Origin: Lentilactobacillus diolivorans DSM 14421
GTDB lineage: Bacteria; Bacillota; Bacilli; Lactobacillales; Lactobacillaceae
DNA: 64,000 nt
Assembly (NCBI RefSeq): GCF_001434255.1
Contig: NZ_AZEY01000105.1
Coordinates: 79,289-143,288, forward strand
Direction of reading: 5' to 3'
A model generated the notes under the pieces. That model searched no databases. It was not told the origin of the DNA and saw only the letters and a program-made list of their open reading frames with translations. The translations under genes and the position numbers were made by a program. Below are positions 35,030-42,877 of this stretch, piece by piece (position 1 is the stretch's first letter; each line of letters opens with the position of its first letter).

Positions 35030-35500
35030 ATGACGACTTATGGTGCTTTTGGGATTATTAAGAATACTCAAAACCAAGTTCTGTTAGTTAGAAGACGAGA
35101 TTTCCCGTTGTGGGATTTGCCGGGTGGTACCCGACAGCAAGGAGAGTCTTTTGAGGACTGTGTTTGTCGTGAAATCCGTGAAGAAACTGGTTTAACCGTG
35201 ACGATTAGTGTCTGTGTTGGCCAATACTTTCGTCCATTACATCATGATAAGCAGGTCATATTTATGGTTAAATTAAGAGATGTTAATCAATCACTTATGA
35301 CAGAAGGACCCGAAACTAAGCGGTTGGCTTATTTTTCCATTAATCAGCTGCCTAACAATTTGGTTGCCCTTCGGCGTCAACAAATTCGGGATGCAATGAT
35401 CCATAAGCACGGATTGCAGGTTATTGAAAAAGAAAACCGATTGTTATATTCGCTGGAACAAGTTATTCGGAAACTAAGCCATTATTTTCAAAAGCACTAA
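35030..35500 (+). CDS. NUDIX hydrolase
   Basis: The 156-residue protein has a perfect NUDIX box: G-x5-E-x7-REUxEExGU is met by GTRQQGESFED and CREIREETGL (about 32-54). It is preceded by GxxxxxxxxLLVRRRDFPLWDLPGG, typical of nucleoside diphosphate-linked substrate hydrolases. Substrate unknown. It closes this operon-like run of three genes. Confidence 0.9.
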   Translation: MTTYGAFGIIKNTQNQVLLVRRRDFPLWDLPGGTRQQGESFEDCVCREIREETGLTVTISVCVGQYFRPLHHDKQVIFMVKLRDVNQSLMTEGPETKRLAYFSINQLPNNLVALRRQQIRDAMIHKHGLQVIEKENRLLYSLEQVIRKLSHYFQKH

Positions 35501-35544
35501 AAAAACACCCTTATCGACACTTTTCTGCCGGTAAGGGTGTTTTT
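35500..35544. terminator. Bidirectional terminator
   Basis: AAAAACACCCTTA (35501-35513) pairs with TAAGGGTGTTTTT (35532-35544). It separates the convergent NUDIX and MarR genes. Confidence 0.88.
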
Positions 35545-35562
35545 GGACAATATTGAGACAAA

Positions 35563-36129
35563 CTATCTGAAAATAATAAATCTTGGACCGCCAAATCCAT
35601 GACCATGATGAGGACCGGGGCCGCCGAAACCACGGCCACGAGGCCCATGAGGACCACCGAATCCATGGTGATGGTGGAAGCCGTCTGGTCGATCATCGCG
35701 ATCAGGAAGTTTGGCTTTGAGTGACCCATTTAATTTATCGAACAATGTGTTTAACTGATCGACTTCTTCATCGGAAAGGCCGTCAAAAATTGAATTAATC
35801 AAGTCATCTGAGGAACCTTCGTCAGTTTCAATTGCCTTTTTTCCTTCATCCGTTAATGAAACGTTGGTAACTCGTTTGTCATTTTCGTCAGGGGTCCGGG
35901 TGATCAAGCCGCGATCTTCCAACTTGGATAACAATTCAGTTAGTGATGATGGTCGAATATCTAGAATTTCAGCTAGTTGTGATTGAATCAAGGTACCTTC
36001 TTTAGCCAAAACGTGCAATACCCGGTGCTGGCCTCTTAATTGATAAGGGCGAGCTGAATGCCGGGCTAGCCGTTGTGAGCCGTGAAGGAAACCAAAGATT
36101 TTTCGTAATAACTCATTTTTGTCTGTCAT
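35563..36129 (-). CDS. MarR-family regulator with a His/Gly/Pro-rich C-terminal tail
   Basis: The protein of about 188 residues has a MarR winged helix (LIQSQLAEILDIRPSSLTELLSKLEDRGLITRTPDENDKR about 40-80). Its last about 45 residues are dominated by Gly, Pro, His, Arg and Phe, with eight histidines including HHHH and HHGH, resembling metal-binding tails. The start at 36129 fits AAGGAGA; the frame extends further 5' without RBS. Two copies of TTAGGTACCTAA-like operators flank its promoter, so it very probably autoregulates. Confidence 0.85.
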   Translation of the reverse strand: MTDKNELLRKIFGFLHGSQRLARHSARPYQLRGQHRVLHVLAKEGTLIQSQLAEILDIRPSSLTELLSKLEDRGLITRTPDENDKRVTNVSLTDEGKKAIETDEGSSDDLINSIFDGLSDEEVDQLNTLFDKLNGSLKAKLPDRDDRPDGFHHHHGFGGPHGPRGRGFGGPGPHHGHGFGGPRFIIFR

Positions 36130-36219
36130 ATGAAAATCTCCTTCGTGATTGATGCGGTTGAACAAACCAGCTGGTTCAAGTAGAAAAACTGACTCATTCA
36201 AACGACTCTGTTAGTTTGC

Positions 36220-36290
36220 TTAGGTACCTAACAATGAGTAGTATAGCTGGCCCAAGATAAAAGGTCAACGATTTTGTTTCGGTACCTAAT
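36220..36290 (-). promoter_or_regulatory. MarR promoter flanked by two palindromic operators
   Basis: Minus-strand TTGACC (36268-36263) and TATACT (36245-36240) are 17 bp apart, a near-consensus promoter. The perfect palindrome TTAGGTACCTAA (36220-36231) lies just downstream, and TTCGGTACCTAA (about 36278-36289) lies upstream. A repressor dimer at each would occlude the promoter. Binding by the adjacent MarR is inference. Confidence 0.75.
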
Positions 36291-36325
36291 AATATAGTTT
36301 TTGAAAAATGGGTTATTAAAAATGT

Positions 36326-36356
36326 TTGACATTAACGTTGCGTTAACCCGTATTAT
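36326..36356 (+). promoter_or_regulatory. MerR-type promoter with 19-bp spacer and palindromic operator
   Basis: TTGACA (36326-36331) and TATTAT (36351-36356) are 19 bp apart instead of 17. The spacer holds the perfect palindrome TTAACGTTGCGTTAA (36332-36346). This long spacer with a dyad is the hallmark of promoters that MerR proteins unwind to activate, and the downstream gene encodes a MerR protein. Confidence 0.8.
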
Positions 36357-36379
36357 TTTAAATGAAGGAGGTGAACCGG

Positions 36380-37138
36380 TTGTCTTATACCATCAAGGAA
36401 CTTTCAAAGTTAACAGGTTTAACGCCACGAACACTGCGCTATTATGAATCTTTGAATTTGCTGAAACCTAAAAGAAACCAATTATCGAATTACCGGATTT
36501 ATAATGATCAGGATGTTAAACTCATCCAGCAGATTATGATTTTTAAAGAGATGGATTTTGAGTTGAAACAAATTGAGAGAATTTTGAAATCACCCACTTT
36601 TGACTTGCTGACGGAACTCGAAAAACAAGCAGAGTTTCTAAAAGCAAAACAGGTGCACTTAAATGCCGTTATTAACAATGTTGAACAAACGATTACAGAA
36701 CAGAAAGGATTAACAAAGATGACAGATCAAGAACGATTTAAAGCACTGAAACAAGGGCAAATTGATCAGAATGAGGCCATTTATGGTTCCGAAATTCGTG
36801 ACCAGTATGGGGATAAACTGATTGATGCCAGTAATCAACATTATCAATCATTGGATCAGAAAGAAATGACTCAACTAACAAAAATTGAACATCAATTAAT
36901 TGGTGACTTAAAAACGATTCTGCGGGAGCCGGATAAAAAAGAGACTCTTGCATCTCAAATCTTTAAACTGCATCAAGCATGGATTCAAATTATAATGCCA
37001 AATTACAGTTTACAAATTCACCGAGGCATCGCTCAAATTTACTTAAGTGATAAACGTTTTCAGGCGTATTATGATCAAAAAGCCGGATCTGGAGCAACAA
37101 AGATGCTCGTTGGAATTATTATTCGTTATACACATTAA
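36380..37138 (+). CDS. MerR-family regulator with TipAS antibiotic-recognition domain
   Basis: The protein of about 252 residues has an N-terminal MerR winged helix (YTIKELSKLTGLTPRTLRYYESLNLL), a coiled-coil dimerisation helix (about 80-110) and a TipAS domain (about 115-250: EAIYGSEIRDQYGD, IAQIYLSDKRFQAYYDQKAGSGA). TipAS domains bind drug-like thiopeptides and other peptidic antibiotics. The TTG start at 36380 fits AAGGAGGTGA at 36364-36373; the ATG at 36362 overlaps that Shine-Dalgarno. No efflux gene lies alongside, so its targets are elsewhere or it acts on its own promoter. Confidence 0.9.
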   Translation: MSYTIKELSKLTGLTPRTLRYYESLNLLKPKRNQLSNYRIYNDQDVKLIQQIMIFKEMDFELKQIERILKSPTFDLLTELEKQAEFLKAKQVHLNAVINNVEQTITEQKGLTKMTDQERFKALKQGQIDQNEAIYGSEIRDQYGDKLIDASNQHYQSLDQKEMTQLTKIEHQLIGDLKTILREPDKKETLASQIFKLHQAWIQIIMPNYSLQIHRGIAQIYLSDKRFQAYYDQKAGSGATKMLVGIIIRYTH

Positions 37139-37151
37139 GAAGCCTAAAATT

Positions 37152-37210
37152 AATTAAACGAGGTGCCGATACGACAAGCTAATGCTGTCATACCGGCACC
37201 TCGTTTAATT
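37152..37210. terminator. Perfect 17-bp bidirectional terminator stem
   Basis: AATTAAACGAGGTGCCG (37152-37168) pairs perfectly with CGGCACCTCGTTTAATT (37194-37210), between convergent genes. Confidence 0.8.
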
Positions 37211-37240
37211 GGAACATCTGGTTTGATTCGGATTAGGTTA

Positions 37241-38587
37241 CTAACGATCATTAACACACAGCCGTTTAATTGCCTCAGCATAAATTTCCATGGCTTTAAA
37301 CATTGATTCCAACGCCCAATTTTCGTTTACCTGATGCATGAAATCCGGAGTTCCCGGCAGCATTGCCCCATACGCCACACAATGATGCATGGTTCGGGCG
37401 TAAGTGGCGCCACCAGAAATTTGAGGTGGTGTTTGATCACCTGTGATGTCTTGATAAACTGTCATTAGCGTTTTGACCAAGTGACTGTCAGTTGGAACAT
37501 AGAGTGGTGCCAAGTAATCATAGGGTTCATAGTGCAGGTCATATGGTGCAATTTTGTTTGCCAATTTTTTGATCAGCTCATCCCGATCAATTGTCACTGG
37601 AATCCGCATGTCAAGCTGCATTCTGGTTTCATTTTGATCTATTTTGAGACTGGAAATATTAACGGTCAAATGACCTGACTGCTGATCCTCAATATTACCG
37701 AGAATATTGGCTCCAGTGGCGTCTTCTTTAAAGTGTTTACCAAGAAAATCAAGTGGCTGGCTTGGAAAAACTTGATCTAATGCCATTGCCAACCTTAGGA
37801 CCACGTTAGTTCCCTGTGGTGCGTTCATCGCATGCACTGATTTTCCAATCACGGTGAGACCATCGGTGCCAAGGTCTTGATAGTCAAAGCCTTGCTGATC
37901 TAACGCTTGTTTAACCTCAGCAATTTTGGGACCGTTGTAACTTGCCTTGGCAGGGACAGCATTGAAGGCCCCTTGTAAGTCAATTGATAAGTCAGCTTGG
38001 CCAGGTCCAACCAAGTAAGCCTGTTCCAATCCCTTTTCCGCGTAAATTAGCGGAAACTCGGCATCCGGGGCAATCCCCAGATCAATTGGTTTTTCGTTGG
38101 CGTTATAAACTTTCATGTCACGCCAGAGTGATTCCTCATCGGTTCCAAAAATAAAGCGAATCGTTTTATTGAATTGGTATCCTTGATCCATTAGTGATTT
38201 AACCGCAAACATGGCAGCCATCGTCGGACCTTTATCGTCTTGGGCTCCCCGACCATAAATGTGATCGTTAATGACCTTGGCGTGGAAGGGATCGTGATCC
38301 CAATCATCCGGGTCACCAGTAGCAACAACGTCGACGTGGCCGATAATGCCAAAAATTTGTTCACCCGTTCCGATTTCTGCGTAACCATAGTTGCCATTGG
38401 GGTCTTTATAGGTCTTGAAACCATTCTCACTGGCAATTGTTAATACTTCAGTTAACGCAGCGTCGATTCCCTTTCCAAACGGAGTTGTCGCAGTAATTGT
38501 TGCTTCATCGTAAACGGATGGCTGATTAATTAGTCTTTTTAAAGCTTTAACGGCGGCTTGCTGCACTTCAGTGATAATAGTTGTCAT
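37241..38587 (-). CDS. pepV: M20-family dipeptidase (PepV-like)
   Basis: The 448-residue protein has the M20 metal motif GHVDVV (His84, Asp86), GRGAQDDKG (Asp117/118), GTDEES with catalytic/metal Glu151 and Glu152, a DAEFP Asp (about 175) and a C-terminal His in PDFMHQVNE. These match PepV (His87, Asp89, Asp119, Glu153/154, Asp177, His439) in order and spacing, so it is a dinuclear zinc dipeptidase of the cytosol. It follows a YfcC-type carrier gene by 49 nt on the same strand, suggesting joint uptake and cleavage of peptides or amino acids. Confidence 0.88.
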   Translation of the reverse strand: MTTIITEVQQAAVKALKRLINQPSVYDEATITATTPFGKGIDAALTEVLTIASENGFKTYKDPNGNYGYAEIGTGEQIFGIIGHVDVVATGDPDDWDHDPFHAKVINDHIYGRGAQDDKGPTMAAMFAVKSLMDQGYQFNKTIRFIFGTDEESLWRDMKVYNANEKPIDLGIAPDAEFPLIYAEKGLEQAYLVGPGQADLSIDLQGAFNAVPAKASYNGPKIAEVKQALDQQGFDYQDLGTDGLTVIGKSVHAMNAPQGTNVVLRLAMALDQVFPSQPLDFLGKHFKEDATGANILGNIEDQQSGHLTVNISSLKIDQNETRMQLDMRIPVTIDRDELIKKLANKIAPYDLHYEPYDYLAPLYVPTDSHLVKTLMTVYQDITGDQTPPQISGGATYARTMHHCVAYGAMLPGTPDFMHQVNENWALESMFKAMEIYAEAIKRLCVNDR

Positions 38588-38636
38588 ATGAATTGCCTCC
38601 TAAAACGGGTTATAAAAAGTGGCTGGTTTTGCGTCA

Positions 38637-40154
38637 TTACAGTAAGGCTAGCACACTCAGGAAAATCATGGTTGTGATTAGTAGGTAAATCATGAGTTTA
38701 AACATGAATTTCCACCAAACCGTGATGTTAACATGTGCGATTGCAAGGGCACCCATTACAACGCCGGATGTCGGCGTGATCAGGTTTACCCAGCCGGATG
38801 CGCTTTGATAGGCAGTCACGACTAAGCTTGGATCAACACCGGCAAATTTACCCATTGGACCAATAATTCCCATGGTTGCGGCTGCTAAACCGGATGTTGA
38901 CGGAATCAGGAATGACATTGGAATGTAGAAAATGTAAGCCAAAGTGATGAAGACAGCGGAGTTTAAGTTTGAAAGTCCCATTTCGCCCCAGTGAAGGACT
39001 GTGGCTGTAATGTTACCATCATTCATGATCACTTGGATCCCGCGGGCAACGGCCACGATAATTGCAACACCCAAGAATTCGCCCATGCCATTTAAAAATG
39101 ATGTCACAAAGGCCGATTCTTTCATTTTAAAGACAAACATTACAACTACTGCCATCAATAGGAATAACGTTGTGATTTCTGTAAAGTACCATGAACCAAA
39201 TGGGACTAAATGAGAACCAACCAGGCTGCCAAGGACAGGGATTCCCTGAAGCCATTTTGTGAAGCTGACAAAGAATGTCCATTTTTCATTGATTTGGTCC
39301 CAAGGGATTAGCCCCATAATCATGATCAAAAATGTAATGCCAAACAACCAGAGAACCAGCTTTTGACGAGTTGTCATTTTGGTGCCGGCCTCATCCCGGT
39401 TATTCAGCGCAAAGCGTTTCAGATCTTCTTCACGTTGCGCAAAGACCAATGATTTGCCAGGGTGCTTTTCAATCTTGGAGGCATATCGATAAACATACAG
39501 AATACTGATAATCACAACAATAACCAGAAGGACAATTCGAGAAAGAATGCCATCACCCGGTGAGATATTGAGGGTCTGTGAAGCGACTCCGGTTGCAAAC
39601 GGGTTAACAGTTGACGCCAAGCAACCAACTTGTGAGCCAACCAGGACAATCGCAACGGCAACCAGTGAATCGAAGCCAACGGCAATCATTACTGGAATCA
39701 ACAGCGGATAAAAGGCAATGGTTTCCTCGGCCATGCCGTAGGTCGAACCACCCAGTGCAAACAGGATCATCAGCAGTGGAATCAAGATCTTTTCTTTACC
39801 TTTGTATTTTTCCACAACACTGGCGATACCATCATCCAACGCTCTGGTTTGATTGACAACGCCCAGGAACCCGCCGATAACTAAAATAAATAGCGAAATC
39901 GAAATGGCACCTTCTGTTTTGTCATTACCGATCATTCCGTAAATGGGTGCGGAAAAGACATCCCAGATTCCCTGCGGATTAGCAGCCACCGCCCGATAAG
40001 TGTGGGCGATAATGTTACCTGCTTTGTCGGTTGAATACTGGCCTGCCGGAATCATCCAGGTTAAAAGTGCGACGAAGATAATAATTAGAAACAGAATGGT
40101 ATATGCGGAAGGCATCTTAAAGGTTTTCTTAGGTGGCGTTTGTTGATTTTTCAT
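38637..40154 (-). CDS. YfcC/ArcD-like carboxylate or amino acid carrier
   Basis: The protein of about 505 residues has 12-13 helices and the YfcC-family motifs KMPSAYTILFLIIIFVALLTWMIPAGQY at the start and AFYPLLIPVMIAVGFDSLVAVAIVLVGSQVGCLASTVNPFATG in the centre (about 155-195). YfcC/DcuC-like proteins carry C4-dicarboxylates, arginine/ornithine or short peptides; the peptidase partner favours an amino-acid-related substrate. Start ATG 40154 fits AGGAAG; a GTG three codons earlier overlaps that RBS. Confidence 0.85.
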   Translation of the reverse strand: MKNQQTPPKKTFKMPSAYTILFLIIIFVALLTWMIPAGQYSTDKAGNIIAHTYRAVAANPQGIWDVFSAPIYGMIGNDKTEGAISISLFILVIGGFLGVVNQTRALDDGIASVVEKYKGKEKILIPLLMILFALGGSTYGMAEETIAFYPLLIPVMIAVGFDSLVAVAIVLVGSQVGCLASTVNPFATGVASQTLNISPGDGILSRIVLLVIVVIISILYVYRYASKIEKHPGKSLVFAQREEDLKRFALNNRDEAGTKMTTRQKLVLWLFGITFLIMIMGLIPWDQINEKWTFFVSFTKWLQGIPVLGSLVGSHLVPFGSWYFTEITTLFLLMAVVVMFVFKMKESAFVTSFLNGMGEFLGVAIIVAVARGIQVIMNDGNITATVLHWGEMGLSNLNSAVFITLAYIFYIPMSFLIPSTSGLAAATMGIIGPMGKFAGVDPSLVVTAYQSASGWVNLITPTSGVVMGALAIAHVNITVWWKFMFKLMIYLLITTMIFLSVLALL

Positions 40155-40452
40155 GGTTGTCACTTCCTTTTCTTATTCTGATTTGATTTTACAAAAGACT
40201 TATTGATTTTCCGTGAATAATGTTTGAATGTTTATATCCAAATTCACAATCAAATCGTAAAAATGGTGTTGGTCATAGTTGACGTTAAGTCATGAAAGAA
40301 CTGGCAGACTGGAATTTGGCTGATCATCGTCCAAATAATATGAAGAAAGTTTGCTCAGAATTCGAAAAATTTTGGATCATAAGCTTAAAAGAAAGCCGAA
40401 GAAGGGTGACAAGTGATAAACTAATGGCAAATAATATTTGGAGGACGAACTT
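40155..40452. other. Intergenic divergent promoter region
   Basis: I see no gene, hairpin terminator or clear operator. It must hold the promoters of the divergent YfcC and dehydrogenase genes, but no pair close to consensus stands out. Confidence 0.4.
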
Positions 40453-41418
40453 ATGAAGATTGTTGATTTAGATGGTTACGGACTCAATCCTGGTGATTTA
40501 AGCTGGGATGGGTTTAAAGCACTAGGTGATTTTACCAATTACGATCGGACGGCTGATGGCGATAATGATAAAAAAGTCGAACGCATTGGGGATGCTGAAA
40601 TTGTGCTCACAAATAAGACATCTCTAAATAAACAGGTGATTGACGCGGCACCTAAATTGAAATATATTGGCGTTTTGGCAACCGGATTTAACGTGGTTGA
40701 TTTATCAGCCGCAACGGATAATAACGTGGTTGTGACCAACATTCCAAGTTACGGAACGGATGCCGTTGCTCAGCACACGTTTGCCTTGTTGTTGGAAATT
40801 ACCAATCAAGTCGGGCTACATGCACAAGCTGTTAGAGATGGTGAATGGAGTGCCAGCACGGACTTTACATTTTGGAAGAAGCCGTTAATTTCTTTAACCG
40901 ATAAAACTTTGGGAATTATTGGATTTGGCCATATTGGTCAGGCGGTTGCCCAAATTGCACATGTCTTTGGCATGAACGTGATTTTTTATAATCATCACGA
41001 AAAAGAGGTTCAAGTCGACTGGCTAAAGCAGGTTTCTTTGGATGAATTGTTAAAACAATCGGATGTGATTAGTCTCCACACGCCACAGACGCCGGAAACA
41101 ACTGATCTTATTAATCAGGAGACAATTGCTAAAATGAAGGATGGCGCGATTATTATTAACACAGCGCGTGGCGGCCTGCTAAACGAACAGGACGTTGCAG
41201 CTGCATTAAATAGCGGTAAATTGTATGCACTGGGGGCTGACGTGGCCTCTCAGGAACCAATTAATGCTGACAATCCATTGCTAACTGCTAAGAATGCCTA
41301 TCTCACACCGCACATTGCTTGGGCACCAACCGAAATTCGGGAACGGTTAATGGGCATTGCCGTTGATAATTTGAAAGCTTATTTGGCTGGTAAGCCGATA
41401 AATGTTGTGAATAAATAA
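40453..41418 (+). CDS. D-2-hydroxyacid dehydrogenase (NAD(P)-dependent)
   Basis: The protein of about 321 residues has the Rossmann motif LGIIGFGHIGQAVAQIA (about 147-163) and the catalytic Arg in NTARGG, Glu in VASQEP (VxxxEP) and His in LTPHIAW. It belongs to the glycerate/hydroxypyruvate reductase-type branch (HprA-like). Substrates could be hydroxypyruvate, glyoxylate or 2-keto acids of amino acid catabolism. The ATG at 40453 follows GGAGGACG. Confidence 0.9.
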   Translation: MKIVDLDGYGLNPGDLSWDGFKALGDFTNYDRTADGDNDKKVERIGDAEIVLTNKTSLNKQVIDAAPKLKYIGVLATGFNVVDLSAATDNNVVVTNIPSYGTDAVAQHTFALLLEITNQVGLHAQAVRDGEWSASTDFTFWKKPLISLTDKTLGIIGFGHIGQAVAQIAHVFGMNVIFYNHHEKEVQVDWLKQVSLDELLKQSDVISLHTPQTPETTDLINQETIAKMKDGAIIINTARGGLLNEQDVAAALNSGKLYALGADVASQEPINADNPLLTAKNAYLTPHIAWAPTEIRERLMGIAVDNLKAYLAGKPINVVNK

Positions 41419-41474
41419 TTTAGTTTTTAAAAATCGATTTTTTTGATGACGATGATAACTGTCACTTACTATTC

Positions 41475-41532
41475 AACACATTAAGGCACTTTTAGAACGA
41501 ATTAAGTTCAAGAAGTGCCTTGGTGTGTTTTT
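41475..41532 (+). terminator. Terminator after the dehydrogenase gene
   Basis: AACACA and AAGGCACTT (41475-41490) pair with AAGTGCCTT and TGTGTT (41513-41529), followed by a T-run. GAAC/GTTC extends the inner stem. Confidence 0.8.
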
Positions 41533-41536
41533 GCTT

Positions 41537-41652
41537 AATGGGCTGAGACAAAAGTAATTTATTCCAGCCTCTGTTCGTGTAAACACGATTGTTACCGAGT
41601 GAAAACGCGGGACAAAAGGCAACTTCCGGCCGTGTAGGGGCTTTTGTCCCGC
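41537..41652. repeat. Dispersed modular intergenic element
   Basis: A GGGCTGAGACAAAAG half-hairpin is followed by CACGATTGTTACCGAGTGAAAAC and a long-range perfect inverted repeat, GCGGGACAAAAG (41607-41618) with CTTTTGTCCCGC (41641-41652). This is the most complete copy, in reverse orientation to the 18130 module. It has no coding potential. Confidence 0.7.
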
Positions 41653-41744
41653 TTTGGTTGTTTTGAAAATGTGAATTTATTTAAAACAAGCCCCTGAACT
41701 GTTATATAATTGAGATACTATTTTTTGAACGGAGGATGATAAAC

Positions 41745-42875
41745 ATGCGCTTTTTACATACTGCTGATTGGCACATTGGTCGGCGCCTGCACGGCTTTGA
41801 TTTAACCCAAGAACAGCAAGCGGCATTTAAACAGATTGAGCAGATCGCTTTGGATGAGAAGGTTGATGGCGTGATCATTGCCGGCGATTTATACGATCGA
41901 AGTCTGCCGGCTGAATCCTCCGTTGCTCAGCTAAACGCAATGCTGCAGCAGTTGAATTTAACTGACAAATTACCCATTTATGCGATTTCCGGTAACCATG
42001 ACAGCGCGACTCGATTGGCAACCGGAACGCCTTGGTTTAAGGACACACATTTTTATATGCATACTGATTTAAAACAGGCATTTACGCCGGTTGAATTACC
42101 GGATACACAACTTTTTCTATTACCCTATTTTGAACCATTTGCGGCCCAAGAATACTTCCATGATGAGTCGTTACGAACGTTGGAACTTGCGTTTAAGCCA
42201 ATTGTCGAAAAAATGGTTGCCCAATTTAATCCAGCTAAAAAACATTTATTGGTGGCGCATTTCTTTGCTGCCGGCAGTGAGCAGACCGAATCCGAAACCA
42301 AGTTAACTGTCGGTGGTTTAGCAGCCATTCCGGTGTCAATGCTTCAGGATTTTGACTATGTTGCGCTGGGACATTTACACGGAAAAGATGCCCTGCACGC
42401 GAAAAAAGTTCGATACAGCGGGTCACCCGTGAAGTTTTCCTTATCCGAAGCCAATCAGCAAAAGGGCATTTGGATTGTGGACACCGATCCGTTTGAACTC
42501 ACCTTTAAACCATTAAAACCTTTGCGTGACGTCCAGCAGCTGACCGCTTCTTTTGCTGAATTAACTGATCCGACCTTCTATCAGCCTCTGGATCGCGATA
42601 ACTTCTTTGGAATGACCATTACTGATAACAAGCCCATTCCTAATTTACTAACCAGTCTGCGGAAAATTTATCCCAATATTGTTTCATTAGCCCATACCGA
42701 TGATTATGATACCGGTGTTGGCTACAAGGGAGAAAGCGGCGCCCAAATACGCAAGCAGGATCCAATGGATTTATTGAGCCATTTTTACGAATCAGTCGCC
42801 AAGGAACCATTGACAGCTGATCAACGGAAATGGGCCACTGACGCTTTGAAGATCGCTAACGAAGGGAAGCAATAG
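41745..42875 (+). CDS. sbcD: Exonuclease subunit SbcD (Mre11-type nuclease)
   Basis: The protein of about 376 residues has the Mre11/SbcD metallophosphoesterase motifs in order: LHTADWHIG (near 5), IIAGDLYDR (near 43), ISGNHDSA (near 80), LLVAHFFAAGSE (near 168) and ALGHLHG (near 207). With SbcC it degrades DNA ends and cleaves hairpins and palindromes, relevant in a genome with long inverted repeats. ATG 41745 fits GGAGG 9 nt upstream. Confidence 0.93.
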   Translation: MRFLHTADWHIGRRLHGFDLTQEQQAAFKQIEQIALDEKVDGVIIAGDLYDRSLPAESSVAQLNAMLQQLNLTDKLPIYAISGNHDSATRLATGTPWFKDTHFYMHTDLKQAFTPVELPDTQLFLLPYFEPFAAQEYFHDESLRTLELAFKPIVEKMVAQFNPAKKHLLVAHFFAAGSEQTESETKLTVGGLAAIPVSMLQDFDYVALGHLHGKDALHAKKVRYSGSPVKFSLSEANQQKGIWIVDTDPFELTFKPLKPLRDVQQLTASFAELTDPTFYQPLDRDNFFGMTITDNKPIPNLLTSLRKIYPNIVSLAHTDDYDTGVGYKGESGAQIRKQDPMDLLSHFYESVAKEPLTADQRKWATDALKIANEGKQ

Positions 42876-42877
42876 CC

